A stretch of 64,000 bases of DNA from Colwellia sp. PAMC 21821 (GTDB lineage: Bacteria; Pseudomonadota; Gammaproteobacteria; Enterobacterales; Alteromonadaceae): the NCBI RefSeq assembly GCF_002077175.1, contig NZ_CP014943.1, forward strand, positions 2,976,001 to 3,040,000, in the 5' to 3' direction. The notes under the pieces were generated by a model, which had not been told where the DNA came from, did not search any database, and was given only the letters and a program-made list of their open reading frames with translations. Of this stretch, positions 63,694 through 64,000 are shown one piece after another. Each line of letters begins with the position of its first letter. The stretch's first letter is position 1. Both the position numbers and the translations under genes were made by a program.

Positions 63694-64000
63694 TTAGCAG
63701 CCGAGTCTTTTTAGTATTTCTCTTGAGTCTGCAAAGCTAGGCATAGTATAAGAAGTTTTATTATTAATGTTCTTATTACTCGTTTGTTGTTCACAATAAT
63801 TAGCTTTCCTTGGAAGATCTTGGTCAAAGAAAAAACTAGCCGCATTGCCGTTTAAGTCATAAACAACTTTAAAATATGCTGAGGGGATAGTATGTGTTTC
63901 GTCGGCTCCGGGTAATGGTTTTTCAGGCTCTAAATACAAAGTTCCGGTAATAACATATAGTGAGTTTCTGAAACTTACGGCTTTGCGCACAGCAACTTCT
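63694..64000 (-). CDS. DNA/RNA non-specific endonuclease, C-terminal part (runs off right edge)
   Basis: The visible 102 residues read EVAVRKAVSFRNSLYVITGT and then IPSAYFKVVYDLNG, matching the C-terminal half of NucA/Serratia-type nucleases (E..R....lyVvtG...iPsaffKvv). The catalytic DRGH motif would be upstream, outside the window. The frame is open to the edge, so an internal start is not needed. The fold assignment is good; whether the gene is intact is unknown. Confidence 0.75.
   Translation of the reverse strand, partial: EVAVRKAVSFRNSLYVITGTLYLEPEKPLPGADETHTIPSAYFKVVYDLNGNAASFFFDQDLPRKANYCEQQTSNKNINNKTSYTMPSFADSREILKRLGC

Noticed and set aside
39470..64000. A site-specific integrase for the island
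   Set aside because: None of the reading frames has tyrosine or serine recombinase motifs; it is presumed to lie outside the window.

Overview
The first 35 kb is chromosomal core of a low-GC marine gammaproteobacterium, most likely of the Colwellia/Thalassotalea group (Alteromonadales). The evidence is gene content and order: ygiM/ygiF, glnE, hldE, tolC and nudF-yqiB-cpdA-yqiA-parE, the AT-rich codon use, the lpxL and wzi genes, and a leucine attenuator ahead of leuA. No taxon-specific marker was available, so the genus is inferred.

Core layout. 0.0-0.4 kb holds the start of leuA with its leader peptide and attenuator. 0.7-6.0 kb holds surface-polysaccharide genes: a family 2 glycosyltransferase, two CDP-glycerol transferase-like proteins, a glycerol-3-phosphate cytidylyltransferase and Wzi. 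6.1-9.8 kb holds ygiM, ygiF, an L,D-transpeptidase and, convergent to it, an Lpp-type lipoprotein that is its probable substrate. 10-16.7 kb is a yjfIJKL-like stress operon: a PspA homologue, DUF2170, DUF2491 and DUF350 proteins, a membrane aminopropyltransferase, a lipoprotein and a K+ channel. A palindrome, GACATANTATGTC, occurs three times at its two promoter-like gaps. 16.8-35.3 kb carries glnE, lpxL, hldE, tolC, the nudF-parE operon, a pair of GGDEF proteins (one active-looking, one degenerate) and parC.

The chromosome stops being ordinary at 35.5 kb. Downstream of parC lie decayed pieces of the tmRNA gene (ssrA) 3' end and two copies of its downstream flank, at 35.57 and 39.34 kb. These look like attachment scars of islands that integrated into ssrA. 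The older segment (35.7-39.3 kb) holds a frameshifted hipA with hipB and an IS110/IS1111-family element nested in a MITE-like repeat. The younger island starts at about 39.47 kb and runs off the right edge. No integrase is in the window.

The island is a defence and cassette region, almost all on the minus strand. 39.8-44.6 kb is a tightly coupled five-gene operon with a MotA/TolQ/ZorA-like channel protein carrying a long coiled coil, a MotB/ExbD-like partner, a von Willebrand A-like protein, a four-helix coiled-coil membrane protein and a small protein. I cannot match it to a described defence type, and it is the best candidate here for a new system. 45.0-48.0 kb has an HNH nuclease / methyltransferase / GIY-YIG operon and an SRA-HNH modification-dependent nuclease. 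48.1-51 kb has decayed defence genes, a broken endonuclease I gene and a PD-(D/E)XK protein. 51.6-53.0 kb is a satellite-like replicon: seven 21-bp iterons, a Gp2/YagK-like gene and two AlpA-like regulators. 53.2-54.4 kb is an IS630-family element. 54.6-59.4 kb looks like an integron cassette array without its integrase (several attC-like sites), including a GIY-YIG + PUA-like nuclease and an intact endonuclease I. 59.4-63.0 kb is an operon of exported proteins: a beta-barrel-like protein, DUF1353, outer-membrane phospholipase A-like, DUF1353. The window ends inside a non-specific DNA/RNA endonuclease gene.
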